Assembly (NCBI RefSeq): GCF_014694405.1
Contig: NZ_JAAUWV010000009.1
Location: 61,649 to 125,648, forward strand
Origin: Pseudoalteromonas sp. S16_S37
Lineage (GTDB): Bacteria > Pseudomonadota > Gammaproteobacteria > Enterobacterales > Alteromonadaceae
Reading direction: 5' to 3'
DNA length: 64,000 nt
Part shown: piece by piece, positions 46,026 to 54,438 of the stretch
Layout of the letters: each line of letters opens with the position of its first letter
Position numbering within the stretch: the stretch's first letter is position 1
Program-made: the position numbers and the translations under genes
Notes under the pieces: generated by a model
The model's input: the letters and a program-made list of their open reading frames with translations, nothing else
Database searches by the model: none
Told to the model about the DNA's origin: nothing

Positions 46026-47686
46026 AACTGAAGATTAAGTCTAGGCTGATATTGCTATCTTTAATTCCCGTTATCATTATCTCCTCCGTCGTGATCACGC
46101 TTACCTATGTTGAGGCAAAAAAGCTCAGTGAAGCGCAAGAAGAATTAAGCAAAAAAGAAATGATGCGTATGAAACGCGTTGAACTAAAAGCCTACTTAGA
46201 GATTGCACAAAGTGCGTTATTTGATTTAAAGCGCAACAATAGCCCTGAGTCGGAAGTTATTAAGCTATTACGCAATATTAAATTTGGTCAGTCAGGCTAC
46301 TTATTTGCTTTTAAACCAGATGGCACACGAGTTATGCAAGGAGATAGTAGCCAAGGCATAGGTAAAAACTTCATAGACTTAAAAGACAAAAGAGGTAATT
46401 ACCTAGTTAAGGATATTATTGATTCTGCTAAAAGTGGAGAGGGTTACTCCGTTTACTATTTTCCAAAACCCGATCAGAGCGAAGCTATCCCCAAATTGGC
46501 ATACAGCATCTACTTGCCAGACTGGGACCTTATTGTGGGCACGGGGTTTTACACAGAAGATGTTGATGCTTTGCTTAAATCAATGCGCGAGAAGAACAAT
46601 AAGCAAGTGGTAGACAGCATTCGCGGCATTCTTTTATTCACCCTTGTAATTTCGATTGTTGTCGCTATTTTTGGCTTGATCATCAGTAAGAGTATTACCG
46701 TACCGCTACAAAAATTTGAAGAAACCATCGATATATTTGCCGCACGGGATGCGGATTTAACCGCACGTATTCCTGACTTTACTTTGCCCGAATTTGATAG
46801 CTTAAGTCGAAACTTCAATATCTTCTTAGGGCAGTTACATGAGTTGATCATCAAAGTTGCCAAATTGACCAATGAAGTGGTTGCAGAGACTCAGCAGATT
46901 GCATCAGCATCGTCAGAAATAAACGCTATTTTGCTACGCCAGCAATCTGAAACAGAAATGATAGCAACATCTATGACGCAGCTGACGGCATCGGCTGAAG
47001 AAATATCGCGTAATGCCAATGAAGCAGCAAACTCCGCACAAAATGCCAATAAAAGTGCGCAAAAAACGCAAACGTCTGTGGATGAAGCGACCGAATCAGT
47101 TAACACCTTGGCCAAAAAGCTTGATGAGGCAAGCAACGTTATCTCAAAGCTAGAAGGTGATGTTCGTAATATTTCTGGGTCTTTGTCCATTATCCAAGAA
47201 ATTGCTGAACAAACTAATCTATTAGCACTCAACGCCGCCATAGAAGCTGCAAGAGCGGGGGATCAAGGCCGCGGATTTGCGGTGGTGGCTGATGAGGTTA
47301 GAGAGCTTGCAACAAGAACACAAAAGAGTGCAGCACAAATATTATGTGTGATTAATACCCTAACCGATGGTTCTAAGGATGCTGTTAACGCAATGGATTC
47401 GAGTAAAAGTTTCAGTTCACTTACGGTAGAAAAAGCAGCTTCAGCCTCTGAATCTTTGCAGCATATTGTGCAGTTTATTCATGAGATCTTAAACGTGAAT
47501 GAGCACATAGCGGGTGCGACAAAAGAGCAAGACATTGTTGATAAGGAAATTTCACAGCGTACCGAGTCGATTTCAGAGCACAGTAAAGAATCAGCCGCAA
47601 TCGGCGAACGCAATTTAGAGATCAGCTCTAATTTGAGTAAAAAGGCAGGTGAACTGGCTGCTATTGTTAATCGATTTAAAATTTAG
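46022..47686 (+). CDS. Methyl-accepting chemotaxis protein
   Basis: A 554-residue chemoreceptor: transmembrane helices at about 9-27 and 202-222, a periplasmic single-Cache (sCache_2) domain with [15 protein letters not shown] and [13 protein letters not shown], a HAMP domain (about 222-275) and the long signalling coiled coil with hairpin tip [28 protein letters not shown] near 400. It would pass ligand signals to CheA. It begins inside the stop of the binding-protein gene, so a binding-protein-dependent chemotaxis response is likely. Confidence 0.93.
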   Translation: MKLKIKSRLILLSLIPVIIISSVVITLTYVEAKKLSEAQEELSKKEMMRMKRVELKAYLEIAQSALFDLKRNNSPESEVIKLLRNIKFGQSGYLFAFKPDGTRVMQGDSSQGIGKNFIDLKDKRGNYLVKDIIDSAKSGEGYSVYYFPKPDQSEAIPKLAYSIYLPDWDLIVGTGFYTEDVDALLKSMREKNNKQVVDSIRGILLFTLVISIVVAIFGLIISKSITVPLQKFEETIDIFAARDADLTARIPDFTLPEFDSLSRNFNIFLGQLHELIIKVAKLTNEVVAETQQIASASSEINAILLRQQSETEMIATSMTQLTASAEEISRNANEAANSAQNANKSAQKTQTSVDEATESVNTLAKKLDEASNVISKLEGDVRNISGSLSIIQEIAEQTNLLALNAAIEAARAGDQGRGFAVVADEVRELATRTQKSAAQILCVINTLTDGSKDAVNAMDSSKSFSSLTVEKAASASESLQHIVQFIHEILNVNEHIAGATKEQDIVDKEISQRTESISEHSKESAAIGERNLEISSNLSKKAGELAAIVNRFKI

Positions 47687-47753
47687 TCCTGAGCAAAGGC
47701 TTGAGTTTTAAATAGCTTTTGGCCAAATACTCTCTGAAAACAGGATGGCATAT

Positions 47754-48971
47754 ATGCTCGTTAAATTAAAAAATTTTGGCCCTGGCGTGATTGTAACCGC
47801 GGCATTCATTGGCCCTGGTACAATAACAGCCTGCACGTTAGCAGGTGCCAACTTCGGATATGCGTTACTGTGGGCTTTGCTATTTGCAACGGTGGCAACG
47901 ATTATTCTGCAGGAGATGTCGGCGCGTGTTGGCATTGTTACGCAAAAAGGCCTCGGTGAAGTCATCAATCAATCTCTATCCCATTCATTTTGGAAGTGGC
48001 CTTTGTTTGCGCTAATAATCATAGCCATTTGCATTGGCAACGCGGCTTATGAAGCGGGTAATTTAGTGGGGGCCGCGCTGGGTATTGAAGCGATAACCAA
48101 TCCAAATAAGTGGATTTTTAGAGGCTCTATTATTGCCTTGACTGCTATTGGAGCGATTATTTTGATGCAAGGCACGTATCGGCAAATAGAGCGTATATTA
48201 ATTACCTTAGTCTCTATTATGGCATTGGCTTTTATCATTACCTTTTTCCTCGTTAAGCCTGACTTTGCGTTGTTATTTAAAGGGCTGGTTTCACCTGCGA
48301 TCCCAGAGGGCAGTTTGCTTACGGTGATAGCACTGATTGGGACGACCGTAGTACCTTATAACCTCTTTTTACACGCATCAACGGCCAAATCTCATTGGTC
48401 AACGCCAGAGGACATTCCAAAAGCGCGCTCTGACACCATAGTATCAATTGGCTTGGGCGGGTTAATCGCCATTCTAGTTACCGCTACGGCGGCGGCCAGT
48501 ATTTTTACTATGGGTTTGAGTGTTAATAATGCGCTTGATATGGCGATAATTTTTGAGCCTACTTTTGGCAGTTTATCTAAATATTTACTGGGTATTGGGC
48601 TGTTTTCAGCAGGGTTGAGTAGTGTTATCACCGCACCGCTTGCCACAGCATATGTGATCTCTGAATTGCTTGATCTTAAAGGCGACGTTAATTCAAAATC
48701 ATTTCGACTGATTTCAATCAGTATTATCATCATTGGGGCACTGCTCTCTATGGCAAATGTTCAGCCGATCCAAATCATTATTTTGGCGCAATTTGCCAAT
48801 GGCTTATTGTTACCTATCATTGCGGGCTTCTTACTGTATGTCATGAACAACCGCAGTATGCTAGGGGTGCATGCTAATACTAAGTGGTCAAACTTTTTGG
48901 GCTTTTCGGTGTTGCTATTTACGGCGTTTTTAGGGGTGAGATTGATAGCAAAATCACTGGGTTTGTATTAA
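47754..48971 (+). CDS. Nramp-like transporter with atypical metal-site motifs
   Basis: About 405 residues from ATG 47754 (AGGA eight bases before; ATG 47745 overlaps the AGGA). About 11 transmembrane helices with the Nramp (LeuT-type) fold and YEAGNLVGAALG in helix 3. The first broken helix reads GPGTIT (20-25) where classical Nramp has DPGN, and helix 6 reads VPYN (200-203) where classical proteins have MPH. Both the metal-binding Asp/Asn and the Met are therefore absent. Such divergent Nramp-related proteins may carry Mg2+ or a substrate that is not a transition metal. The transport direction and substrate are open. Confidence 0.88.
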   Translation: MLVKLKNFGPGVIVTAAFIGPGTITACTLAGANFGYALLWALLFATVATIILQEMSARVGIVTQKGLGEVINQSLSHSFWKWPLFALIIIAICIGNAAYEAGNLVGAALGIEAITNPNKWIFRGSIIALTAIGAIILMQGTYRQIERILITLVSIMALAFIITFFLVKPDFALLFKGLVSPAIPEGSLLTVIALIGTTVVPYNLFLHASTAKSHWSTPEDIPKARSDTIVSIGLGGLIAILVTATAAASIFTMGLSVNNALDMAIIFEPTFGSLSKYLLGIGLFSAGLSSVITAPLATAYVISELLDLKGDVNSKSFRLISISIIIIGALLSMANVQPIQIIILAQFANGLLLPIIAGFLLYVMNNRSMLGVHANTKWSNFLGFSVLLFTAFLGVRLIAKSLGLY

Positions 48972-49070
48972 AGCGCGCAATTTTTTGCTTTTCACGGTTA
49001 TTTCACATCTCTTCCTTTAGCTTGGGTGAACATCTTAGATATTCAAACTACAAGTTAAAGGAAGCCTCTC

Positions 49071-50180
49071 ATGTACAAATTGATATTACCCACGATTCTA
49101 ATTGCAGCAAGTTTTACGACTTACGCAGGTGATGCGCCAAATGTGGTTATGGTGCTCAGTAGCCATGGTCAACTCAATGCTGATGGCGAGTTAGTTCAAC
49201 CTGGCTATGAATTTGACGAGCTAAGTAAAGCTTATCGTGTTTTTAAGGCAAATGGCTTAGACATAACGTTTGCAAGCCCTGCGGGTGGTAAGCCAGTTGC
49301 TGACGAATTTGATAAGCAAAAACCATATAACCAAGCGTTTTTGCAAGACACTAAAGCGGTGACTGCGCTAAATACGACATACAAAATAAGCGAGCTTGAT
49401 GCAGATAATATCGATGCTGTGTTTGTGGTTGGCGGTAAAGGTCCTATGTTTGATTTACACCAGTACAAGCCGCTGCAAACTTTGATAGCAAATGTATACG
49501 AGCAAAAAGGTGTTGTTTCTGCTGTGTGCCACGGCCCCGCCGCATTTGTAGATGTAAAGCTCAGTAATGGTCAATACTTAGTTGCTAATAAGCGAGTCAA
49601 TGGTTTTACCAATGAAGAAGAAATGGCGTTTGGTAAAAAGTGGCGACCACACTTTGCGTTTTTGCTAGAAGATAAACTCAAAGAGCGCGGTGCGCAGTTT
49701 ACCCAAGCAGGACTGATGCTAAATCATGTACAAATAGATGGCAATTTAATTACCGGTCAAAACCCATTCTCAACTGCTGATACAGCAACTGAAGTGGTGC
49801 GAGCTTTGGGGTTAAAACCGGTCGCGCTGACTCCTAATAAAGACGATAAAACCATGGCCTTGGTTGCAAAAATGATGGCAGGAGAACAGCAGGCGATAAC
49901 AACCTATGAGCAAAACAAACAAGACTATGACACTATGCTCGTGGCAATGTCGGGTATTTATCAGTTACAGTTTGCCAATCAAGAGCAAACAGTCGATAGC
50001 GCCGTTAAGCTACTGGAACTGACCCAAAAACAAGTAAACCATCCAATGCTTGATTTAAATTTAGCGCAGGGCTACATCAAACAAAATAAACAGCAGCAAG
50101 CCAAAGCTGTGGTAGAGGCGGTGATCAAATCACATCCAGACAATCAAAAAGCAAAAGAACTGCTGCTGTCTCTACAGTGA
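49071..50180 (+). CDS. DJ-1/PfpI family protein with TPR-like C-terminus, exported
   Basis: 369 residues with a signal peptide (about 1-20). An Hsp31-like DJ-1/PfpI domain follows (about 22-250): Glu47, FVVGGKGPMFDL, and the nucleophile elbow AVCHGPAAF with Cys153. The C-terminal part (about 265-369) has TPR-like helices (LLELTQKQVNHPMLDLNLAQGYIKQNKQQQAKAVVEAVIKSHPDN). Family members are glyoxalases, chaperones or peptidases; the exported form with a TPR tail is unusual, and the role here is unknown. A hairpin follows. Confidence 0.85.
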   Translation: MYKLILPTILIAASFTTYAGDAPNVVMVLSSHGQLNADGELVQPGYEFDELSKAYRVFKANGLDITFASPAGGKPVADEFDKQKPYNQAFLQDTKAVTALNTTYKISELDADNIDAVFVVGGKGPMFDLHQYKPLQTLIANVYEQKGVVSAVCHGPAAFVDVKLSNGQYLVANKRVNGFTNEEEMAFGKKWRPHFAFLLEDKLKERGAQFTQAGLMLNHVQIDGNLITGQNPFSTADTATEVVRALGLKPVALTPNKDDKTMALVAKMMAGEQQAITTYEQNKQDYDTMLVAMSGIYQLQFANQEQTVDSAVKLLELTQKQVNHPMLDLNLAQGYIKQNKQQQAKAVVEAVIKSHPDNQKAKELLLSLQ

Positions 50181-50246
50181 TACTTGTTGACGCAAGTTGT
50201 TAATTAACATGAGCTATGGATAATAAATCTATCTCCAGCGACTACT

Positions 50247-50267
50247 TTCAACGCTAACGGCGTTGAA
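50247..50267 (+). terminator. Hairpin after DJ-1 gene
   Basis: TTCAACGC-TAACG-GCGTTGAA, 8-bp stem with 5-nt loop and TTTA after it; probable terminator in the 219-bp gap to the convergent operon. Confidence 0.65.
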
Positions 50268-50399
50268 TTTACTTGCAATAGGCCAGCTATTGACGCGTAA
50301 ATTCGCCTTGTTATCCCTGAAAGTTTCCGGCTGCAGATTTGAAAAACATTTACCAATTCAATATCAGTATGTTAGTAAATCTCTTAACCAAAGCTCAGG

Positions 50400-50897
50400 T
50401 TAATCAACTTGCGTCATTTTGCCAATTTTCACTGGTTTTATCTCAGTGACTGTGACGTCTCGTACATGGCTCATCGAACGCCACATTAATCGATGGCCTT
50501 TGCTAAAGCTAAGTGGTTTTACCCGTTTTTGCCAACGCTGTATTTCTGCGTCGCTTGCTTTGCGTAAAGGTCCTACTTGCGCCAATAAGCGCACTGCGGG
50601 AGGCGCATAAAATCGGCCTTTTATTAAAGACTGTAGCCAAAACCACTTGCTGCTATTTACCGCAAGAATACACACGGTGCTGTTGTGGTCAATATTACTA
50701 GACATGTTCTTAGTGAACATTTCAAAATAACACCCATGCCCCTGACCTTCGGCTAAATGGCCTAACATAAGAGAGCCAATAGGGGTGATATGGGGCAATC
50801 CATGTTTATCTACAGAGGCAATTGAAAAGTGTAATGACGATTGTAATGTCGCTTTACAGAGCTGTTTAACCTCATTCCACTGTTGTTCTGATATCAT
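50400..50897 (-). CDS. PNPOx-like flavin-binding split-barrel protein
   Basis: 165 residues of the pyridoxamine 5'-phosphate oxidase-like family: ASVDKHGLPHITPIGSLM near 30-45 and YFEMFTKNMSSNIDHNSTVCILAVNS near 75-100 form the FMN-type barrel strands. The substrate is unknown; similar proteins bind FMN, F420 or heme. Third gene of a minus-strand operon with a GFA protein 9 bp upstream and a thioesterase. Confidence 0.8.
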   Translation of the reverse strand: MISEQQWNEVKQLCKATLQSSLHFSIASVDKHGLPHITPIGSLMLGHLAEGQGHGCYFEMFTKNMSSNIDHNSTVCILAVNSSKWFWLQSLIKGRFYAPPAVRLLAQVGPLRKASDAEIQRWQKRVKPLSFSKGHRLMWRSMSHVRDVTVTEIKPVKIGKMTQVD

Positions 50898-50906
50898 GTG
50901 TTTTCC

Positions 50907-51287
50907 TTAACTTAACAGTGTCGATATTGGCTTATTCGATGAATGTCCAGCTGTCAGCACCATCGAAGTCGCGTATTTGTAGTTGTTCACTCTCACTTGC
51001 TGGCAACATTCTGAAGTTAACCGCCTGCGTTGTTGGTTGCCTTTATCGGTAGGGAGATAATGAGTAACACACCCGCACTGTGTGCAATGATAAAAGCGAA
51101 TGTACTTATTGCCATGTTGATATGAAGCCGGCTCCTTGTGAAGCCAGTTAATCTGCACTGCACTTGGATCATAGTATCCCCACAAGGCGCCTAACCGATA
51201 GCAAATAGAGCAATTACATCGTGTTAGTGGTGAATCTGGCTTTGCAATGGTTATTTGAACATTGCCACAGTGACAGTTAGCCTGCAT
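50907..51287 (-). CDS. GFA-family (glutathione-dependent formaldehyde-activating) zinc protein
   Basis: 126 residues: CHCGNVQ (about 5-11), RCNCSICYRLGALWGYY (about 23-39) and HCTQCGCVTHY (about 67-77) give the paired zinc-binding cysteines of the family. GFA proteins bind zinc and are tied to formaldehyde or glutathione chemistry, but many have unknown substrates. It overlaps the thioesterase gene by 11 bp. Confidence 0.85.
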   Translation of the reverse strand: MQANCHCGNVQITIAKPDSPLTRCNCSICYRLGALWGYYDPSAVQINWLHKEPASYQHGNKYIRFYHCTQCGCVTHYLPTDKGNQQRRRLTSECCQQVRVNNYKYATSMVLTAGHSSNKPISTLLS

Positions 51288-52056
51288 GACTCAATACTTT
51301 ATCTTCGTATATATCTCTTAAGATAGTGCAAACTTCATCGCCGACTTGCTTGTTATGACTGTCGATAAAAAAATGGTCGCCCGCAAAGTTTTTAAAGGTG
51401 AACTTACCTGAAAAATAATTTTGCCAGTCGCGTTGTTCTTGCTCGGTTATTTCGTCTTTTTCCCCAGCAAATACAGTAAGATCACATGGAAATTGCTCAG
51501 AACCAGTATATCTATAGGTATCAGCCAGTTTAAAGTCGGCACGTAGGACAGGCATAAATAGGGTCATCAGCTCTTCGTTTTCAAGAACTGCTGGCGGAGT
51601 ACCATTAAGGTCTTTGAGTTTTTTGATAAAGGCATCATCATCAAGCAAATGCGTGTTATTGCTACTGCGATCTTTGTTTGGGTTAGCACTACCTGAGGCA
51701 ACAAAATGACATGGGGTTGCTAAGCCTCTTAGATGCATTTTTCTTAGCATTTCAAAAGACACTCTTGCACCCAAACTATGACCATAAAAAATGAAATCGC
51801 AGTTTAAATGAGGGGTTAATACGTCAATGAGTGTATCGGTTAAGGTATCCATACAATCTGCTGGAGGCTCACTAAAGCGACTGCCTCGCCCAGGCATTGA
51901 AACCATGATTTGTTCGACGTATTGAGGAAGCGTGTTTTGCCAGTCGCTAAACGATCTTGTGCTACCTCCGGCATAGGGGAAACAGATCAGCTTTAACGTC
52001 GCTTGTGGATTTGGGTTGGGAATGTGTAACCATGGTGTTGTTGGCAAGTGACTCAT
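51277..52056 (-). CDS. Type II thioesterase (GrsT/RifR-like)
   Basis: A 259-residue alpha/beta hydrolase of the type II thioesterase family: FPYAGGSTRSFSDW (26-39), MPGRGSRF, nucleophile elbow GHSLGA with Ser94, Asp in AGEKDE and His in GDHFF. These enzymes clear misprimed carrier proteins in NRPS or PKS systems. No NRPS or PKS gene lies in the window, so it must serve a distant cluster or another acyl carrier. First gene of the three-gene operon. Confidence 0.92.
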   Translation of the reverse strand: MSHLPTTPWLHIPNPNPQATLKLICFPYAGGSTRSFSDWQNTLPQYVEQIMVSMPGRGSRFSEPPADCMDTLTDTLIDVLTPHLNCDFIFYGHSLGARVSFEMLRKMHLRGLATPCHFVASGSANPNKDRSSNNTHLLDDDAFIKKLKDLNGTPPAVLENEELMTLFMPVLRADFKLADTYRYTGSEQFPCDLTVFAGEKDEITEQEQRDWQNYFSGKFTFKNFAGDHFFIDSHNKQVGDEVCTILRDIYEDKVLSHAG

Positions 52057-52282
52057 TTGAATGCTCTTTTTTAATTCTTGGTCATTATTTGGTATATAAG
52101 TTCGAGTGTATCTCGTTAGTGTCCAAAAATAAACCTGTCAAATATCTGTACCAAAACACACAATTATCTTGTACCTAAAAGTCATAATTCTGGCATCAAT
52201 TTGACATGAATAATTCGCTTAATTGTCTTTTTTCCTCTCTATAGTACTTGCTCTATTTTAGATAAAACAAAGAGCACGGATT

Positions 52283-54325
52283 ATGAAAACAAAGTTATTA
52301 CCATTAGCAATATTGTGTGGCTCAAGCGCATTATTTGCTGGCTGTTCAGATTCAGACAATAGCAAAGCTGTTAAAAAAGTAGAGGTACAAAAGCCAGCTG
52401 GTGTAAGTGAAGGAACAAAGATAGAAGTACGTTTATTAGAAACAACCGACTTACACGCTAATCTTCTAAACTTTAACTACTTTGCTGATAAGCAAGACGA
52501 TAAAGTGGGCCTTGTTAAAACGGCAGCCCTTATTCGCCAAGCTAGAGAGCAAGCCACTAACTCAGTGTTGGTTGATAATGGCGACTTAATCCAAGGCAGC
52601 CCACTGGGTGATTACATGGCCAAGATTAAAAACTTGGCTGATGGCGACGTACACCCTGTGTATGCGGCTATGAATACGCTAAATTATGACGTGGCAAACA
52701 TTGGTAACCACGAATTTAACTTTGGCTTAGAGTTTTTAAATGAAGCGATTGACGATGCTAACTTCCCATACATTTCGGCCAACGTATTTAAAGACGATGG
52801 TGATAATGATGCCAGCAATGATGTCCCTCTATTTTCACCTTACGTTATCCAAGAAAAGTCCTTTAAAGATACACAAGGTAAAGTTCACACGATTAAAGTG
52901 GGCTTTATTGGTTTTGTGCCGCCGCAAATCATGCAGTGGGATAAAGCGAATTTAGAAGGTAAAGTCATCGCCAAAGATATCGTGGAAATGGCGAACAAAT
53001 ACGTACCAAAAATGAAAGAAGAAGGGGCGGATTTAATCGTTGCTATTCCACACTCAGGCTTAGATGTTGGTGCACAAAAGCCATTGGCTGAAAACGCCAG
53101 CTACTACTTATCTAAAGTTGAAGGCATCGATGCCATCATGTTTGGTCACGCGCATGCTAACTTCCCAGGTTCTCGTTATGAAGGGTTAGCAGAGCAAGGT
53201 GTCGACATTGAAAAAGGCACGATTAACGGCGTTGCAGCGGTAATGCCTGGCTTTTGGGGTAATAACCTAGGTGTGATTGATTTAACGCTTGAGTATAAAT
53301 CAGGTGCTTGGCAGGTGAGCGATTCGCAGTCTTCGCTTCAGCCGATTTATAAAACAGATGAAAACCGTGTCACAACTGCGTTGGTTGAAAATGATGCGCA
53401 AGTTGAGTCTGCGGTAACACAAGCACACCAAGAGACGCGTAATTGGGTTAATGCACCTTTTGCTAAAATTACGGCGCCAGTAAACAGCTATTTTGCGCTG
53501 GTAAATGATGACCCTTCTATCCAAATCGTCACAGACGCACAAATTTGGTATACCCAAAAAATCGTTCAAGGTACTGAATTAGACGGTTTACCGATTTTAT
53601 CAGCGGGCGCACCGTTTAGAGCGGGTCGCGGTGGTGCTGATGATTACACCTCTATTGCAACGGGTGATATTGCTTATCGTAACGTAGCAGACCTGTACAT
53701 CTATCCAAACGTATTAAAAGTGCTAAAACTGAACGGCGCGCAAGTCAAAGAATGGCTAGAAATGTCTGCAGGTCAATTCCAGCAAGTTGATGCAACTAGC
53801 ACTGATGTACAGATGCTTATCAATTCACAGTTCCCATCTTACAACTTTGATGTGATTGACGGCGTAACCTATCAAATTGATGTCACTCAACCAGCTCGCT
53901 ATAACGCCAAAGGTGAAAAGGTATCTGATGGTCAGCGTATCGTCGAGCTTAAATACCAAGGCAAACCTGTCAGCGCAGATCAAGCCTTCTTGGTGGCAAC
54001 AAATAACTATCGAGCGTCTGGTGGCGGTAATTTCCCAGCGATTACTGCGGATAAAATTGTGGTTGATTCACCTGATGAAAACCGCCAAGTGGTTGCTGAT
54101 TACATTGCCTATCAAAGTGGTAAAAACAATGGCAAAGGCTTAAACCCATCAGCAGATATGAACTGGTCATTTGCACCTGTTGCAAATGTGCAAATTCAAT
54201 TCACCAGCTCAAATAGTGACGATGCTAAAGCATATGCTGAGCAATTCAGTCACATCATTCAAACGACTCAAGTTAATGAAGATGGCTTTGCAGTTTACCA
54301 GCTTGATTTAACTCAACCTCAGTAA
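52283..54325 (+). CDS. cpdB: 2',3'-cyclic-nucleotide 2'-phosphodiesterase/3'-nucleotidase (CpdB-like)
   Basis: A 680-residue two-domain enzyme of the CpdB/UshA type. It has a lipoprotein signal ending LFAGC (Cys21), unusual because CpdB is normally soluble. Metal motifs: TTDLHANL, DNGDLIQGSP, GNHEFNFGLEF, HSG and FGHAHANFPG; the C-terminal substrate-binding domain follows (about 380-640, AGAPFRAGRGGADDYT, NNYRASGGGNFP). It hydrolyses 2',3'-cyclic nucleotides and 3'-nucleotides in the periplasm to give nucleoside and phosphate. The lipid anchor should hold it at the outer membrane. The next gene may be co-transcribed through a weak double hairpin. Confidence 0.93.
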   Translation: MKTKLLPLAILCGSSALFAGCSDSDNSKAVKKVEVQKPAGVSEGTKIEVRLLETTDLHANLLNFNYFADKQDDKVGLVKTAALIRQAREQATNSVLVDNGDLIQGSPLGDYMAKIKNLADGDVHPVYAAMNTLNYDVANIGNHEFNFGLEFLNEAIDDANFPYISANVFKDDGDNDASNDVPLFSPYVIQEKSFKDTQGKVHTIKVGFIGFVPPQIMQWDKANLEGKVIAKDIVEMANKYVPKMKEEGADLIVAIPHSGLDVGAQKPLAENASYYLSKVEGIDAIMFGHAHANFPGSRYEGLAEQGVDIEKGTINGVAAVMPGFWGNNLGVIDLTLEYKSGAWQVSDSQSSLQPIYKTDENRVTTALVENDAQVESAVTQAHQETRNWVNAPFAKITAPVNSYFALVNDDPSIQIVTDAQIWYTQKIVQGTELDGLPILSAGAPFRAGRGGADDYTSIATGDIAYRNVADLYIYPNVLKVLKLNGAQVKEWLEMSAGQFQQVDATSTDVQMLINSQFPSYNFDVIDGVTYQIDVTQPARYNAKGEKVSDGQRIVELKYQGKPVSADQAFLVATNNYRASGGGNFPAITADKIVVDSPDENRQVVADYIAYQSGKNNGKGLNPSADMNWSFAPVANVQIQFTSSNSDDAKAYAEQFSHIIQTTQVNEDGFAVYQLDLTQPQ

Positions 54326-54326
54326 T

Positions 54327-54367
54327 TTGTGCTGTTTTAGCACAAGAGCAGCCTAGGTAGGCTGCTC
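54327..54367 (+). terminator. Double hairpin after cpdB
   Basis: TTGTGCT-GTTTT-AGCACAA (54327-54345) followed at once by GAGCAGCC-TAGGTA-GGCTGCTC (54346-54367). No U-run follows, so it is a weak or partial terminator before the next gene. Confidence 0.6.
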
Positions 54368-54438
54368 ACTGTTACCCCTAGCTGTAGTCTTTGCTATGCA
54401 AAGTGATAGGAATTTCAAACAATAACGGGAACTTAAAC

